Assembly (NCBI GenBank): GCA_040512755.1
Contig: JBEVEP010000074.1
Span: forward strand, 1-6,469
Reading direction: 5' to 3'
Length of the DNA stretch: 6,469 bases
Source: JBEVEP01 sp040512755
GTDB lineage: Bacteria > Pseudomonadota > Alphaproteobacteria > Rhizobiales > Rhizobiaceae
The position numbers and the translations under genes were made by a program. A model generated the notes under the pieces. That model was not told the origin of the DNA. It saw only the letters and a program-made list of their open reading frames with translations, and searched no databases. Numbering within the stretch: position 1 is the stretch's first letter; each line of letters starts with the position of its first letter. Shown one piece after another: positions 5,958-6,469 of this stretch.

Positions 5958-6167
5958 ATGATGAAGCTCTACCGTTTTCTCTCCGGCCCGGACGACGCAA
6001 GCTTCTGTCACAAGGTGACCGCCGCCGTGAACAAGGGCTGGCATCTCTTCGGCTCCCCGACCTACGCCTACGACAAGGAAACCAAGTCGATGCGTTGTGG
6101 CCAGGCGGTGGTGAAGGATGTGGAGGGCGTTGATTACAAGCCTGAAATGAAGCTCAGCGATTTCTGA
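5958..6167 (+). CDS. DUF1737 family small protein
   Basis: This is a 69-residue cytosolic protein of unknown function. The whole length matches the DUF1737 pattern as I know it: KLYRFLSGPDDASFCHKVTAAVNKGWHLFGSPT at the N terminus, a CGQAVVKDVEGVDY core, and the short end MKLSDF. The conserved GPDD, KGW, GSP and GQAVVK blocks are all present. AGGAAAG at 5950-5956 is the ribosome site. Two adjacent ATG codons (5958, 5961) compete; 5961 has the better spacing and gives the usual MKLYRFL start, so the true protein may be 68 residues. The gene lies 57 bases after the CitE-like gene on the same strand, with a somewhat AT-rich gap that could hold a promoter. It is convergent with the metallopeptidase gene. 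The family identification is firm; the role is unknown. Confidence 0.9.
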   Translation: MMKLYRFLSGPDDASFCHKVTAAVNKGWHLFGSPTYAYDKETKSMRCGQAVVKDVEGVDYKPEMKLSDF

Positions 6168-6193
6168 CGGAAGCCGGCTGGAACCTTGGAGAG

Positions 6194-6240
6194 GTTCAGT
6201 GTTCGATTGAATCGCTGAACAGCTCTAACTCTTTGTTTTA
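6194..6240 (+). terminator. Possible terminator hairpin after the DUF1737 gene
   Basis: A stem can form from GTTCAG (6194-6199) and CTGAAC (6215-6220), extended inside by CGATT (6204-6208) with AATCG (6210-6214); TGTT (6200-6203) would bulge out. About ten bases later comes the T-rich stretch CTCTTTGTTTTA. The T-tract is not immediately next to the stem, so this is a weak match to an intrinsic terminator. An alternative, mutually exclusive stem pairs GAACC (6181-6185) with GGTTC (6193-6197). The site lies 27 bases after the DUF1737 stop and faces the end of the convergent metallopeptidase gene. Confidence 0.35.
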
Positions 6241-6292
6241 GCGCAATTCCAGACGGAAAACCGGGTTTCCACTTTTCCTGGAATTGCTCTAG
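6221..6292. repeat. Rhizobial intergenic palindrome (GCAATTCCAG type)
   Basis: The 10-base perfect inverted repeat GCAATTCCAG (6243-6252) and CTGGAATTGC (6278-6287) is extended inside by GGAAAA (6255-6260) against TTTTCC (6273-6278), with two unpaired bases in the left arm. AGCTCTAACTCTTTGTTTTA lies to its left and TCTAG to its right. I recognise this arrangement, with GACGGAAAACCG in the middle and an AGAGC-like edge, as a short non-coding sequence that recurs between genes in Mesorhizobium and Rhizobium relatives; that is memory, not a search. Here it sits between two convergent genes, where it may help to end transcription or protect 3' ends of transcripts. No gene is encoded in it. Confidence 0.65.
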
Positions 6293-6318
6293 GACCAATG
6301 GCCCCATTGCCGGATTTC

Positions 6319-6469
6319 CTAAGGTTTCGGCGCGACGTCGCCGTGATCCGCTGCTTCTTCAAGTCGCTCCATGTCGTCATCGCTAAGGCCGAAATGGTGG
6401 CCGATTTCGTGGATCAGCACATGAGTGACGATGTCGCCAAGTGTTTCTTCATTCTCGGCCCAATAGTCG
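6319..6469 (-). CDS. Zincin-like metallopeptidase family protein, C-terminal part (cut by window end)
   Basis: Only the last 50 codons of this gene are in the window; the start lies beyond the right edge. Reading on the minus strand, the visible protein runs DYWAENEE, then TLGDIVTHVLIHEIGHHFG, then LSDDDMERLEEAADHGD and the final VAPKP before a TAG at 6319-6321. The HEIGHHFGLSDDDM segment is the zinc-binding HExxH motif with a third candidate ligand further along, as in the short Zincin_1 family (PF06262, formerly DUF1025), commonly annotated simply as metallopeptidase family protein. The two His and the Glu would bind zinc and activate water; the natural substrate is unknown to me. It is convergent with the DUF1737 gene, with about 150 bases of hairpin-rich spacer between. 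The family call is firm because the C-terminal half carries the diagnostic motif. Confidence 0.9.
   Translation of the reverse strand, partial: DYWAENEETLGDIVTHVLIHEIGHHFGLSDDDMERLEEAADHGDVAPKP

Overview
The window reads as chromosomal DNA from an alphaproteobacterium of the order Hyphomicrobiales (Rhizobiales), probably near Mesorhizobium or another Phyllobacteriaceae/Rhizobiaceae genus. The basis is the leuD–Rid–leuB gene order, the protein sequences (DUF1737, zincin-like metallopeptidase, FOXRED1-like oxidoreductase), the high-GC third codon positions, and two kinds of intergenic palindrome that I recognise from rhizobial genomes. The genus cannot be fixed from the sequence alone.

Layout, left to right. 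Positions 1-326 are very GC-rich, without a convincing gene. Positions 327-483 hold a large nested palindrome of the RIME type. Then come two plus-strand genes: a small exported DUF6152 protein (575-967) and a four-helix membrane protein of the DUF6644 type (985-1443). They face a minus-strand cluster: leuD (3673-3068), a Rid/YjgF-family protein with a TTG start only 4 bases after leuD (3063-2680), and leuB (2593-1481). Upstream on the same strand lies a FOXRED1-like FAD oxidoreductase (4931-3762). An 87-base divergent region separates it from a plus-strand CitE-like HpcH/HpaI-fold lyase (5019-5900). A DUF1737 protein follows (5958-6167), then an intergenic stretch with hairpins and a second rhizobial palindrome. 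The window ends in the C-terminal 50 codons of a minus-strand HExxH metallopeptidase.

How the genes fit together. LeuD is the small subunit of isopropylmalate isomerase and needs LeuC, which is not in this window. LeuB then oxidises 3-isopropylmalate to the keto acid that is transaminated to leucine. The Rid protein between them may serve that aminotransferase step, but it seems to lack the arginine used by imine-hydrolysing RidA proteins. The FAD oxidoreductase and the CitE-like lyase share one control region and may belong to one catabolic route of unknown substrate. The DUF6152/DUF6644 pair looks like a small envelope module of unknown function.

Most of the window is ordinary core chromosome. 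I see no phage, transposase, CRISPR array, tRNA or rRNA gene. The best leads are the atypical Rid protein in the leucine cluster, the DUF6152/DUF6644 pair, and the divergent oxidoreductase/lyase pair with a palindrome at the lyase ribosome site.
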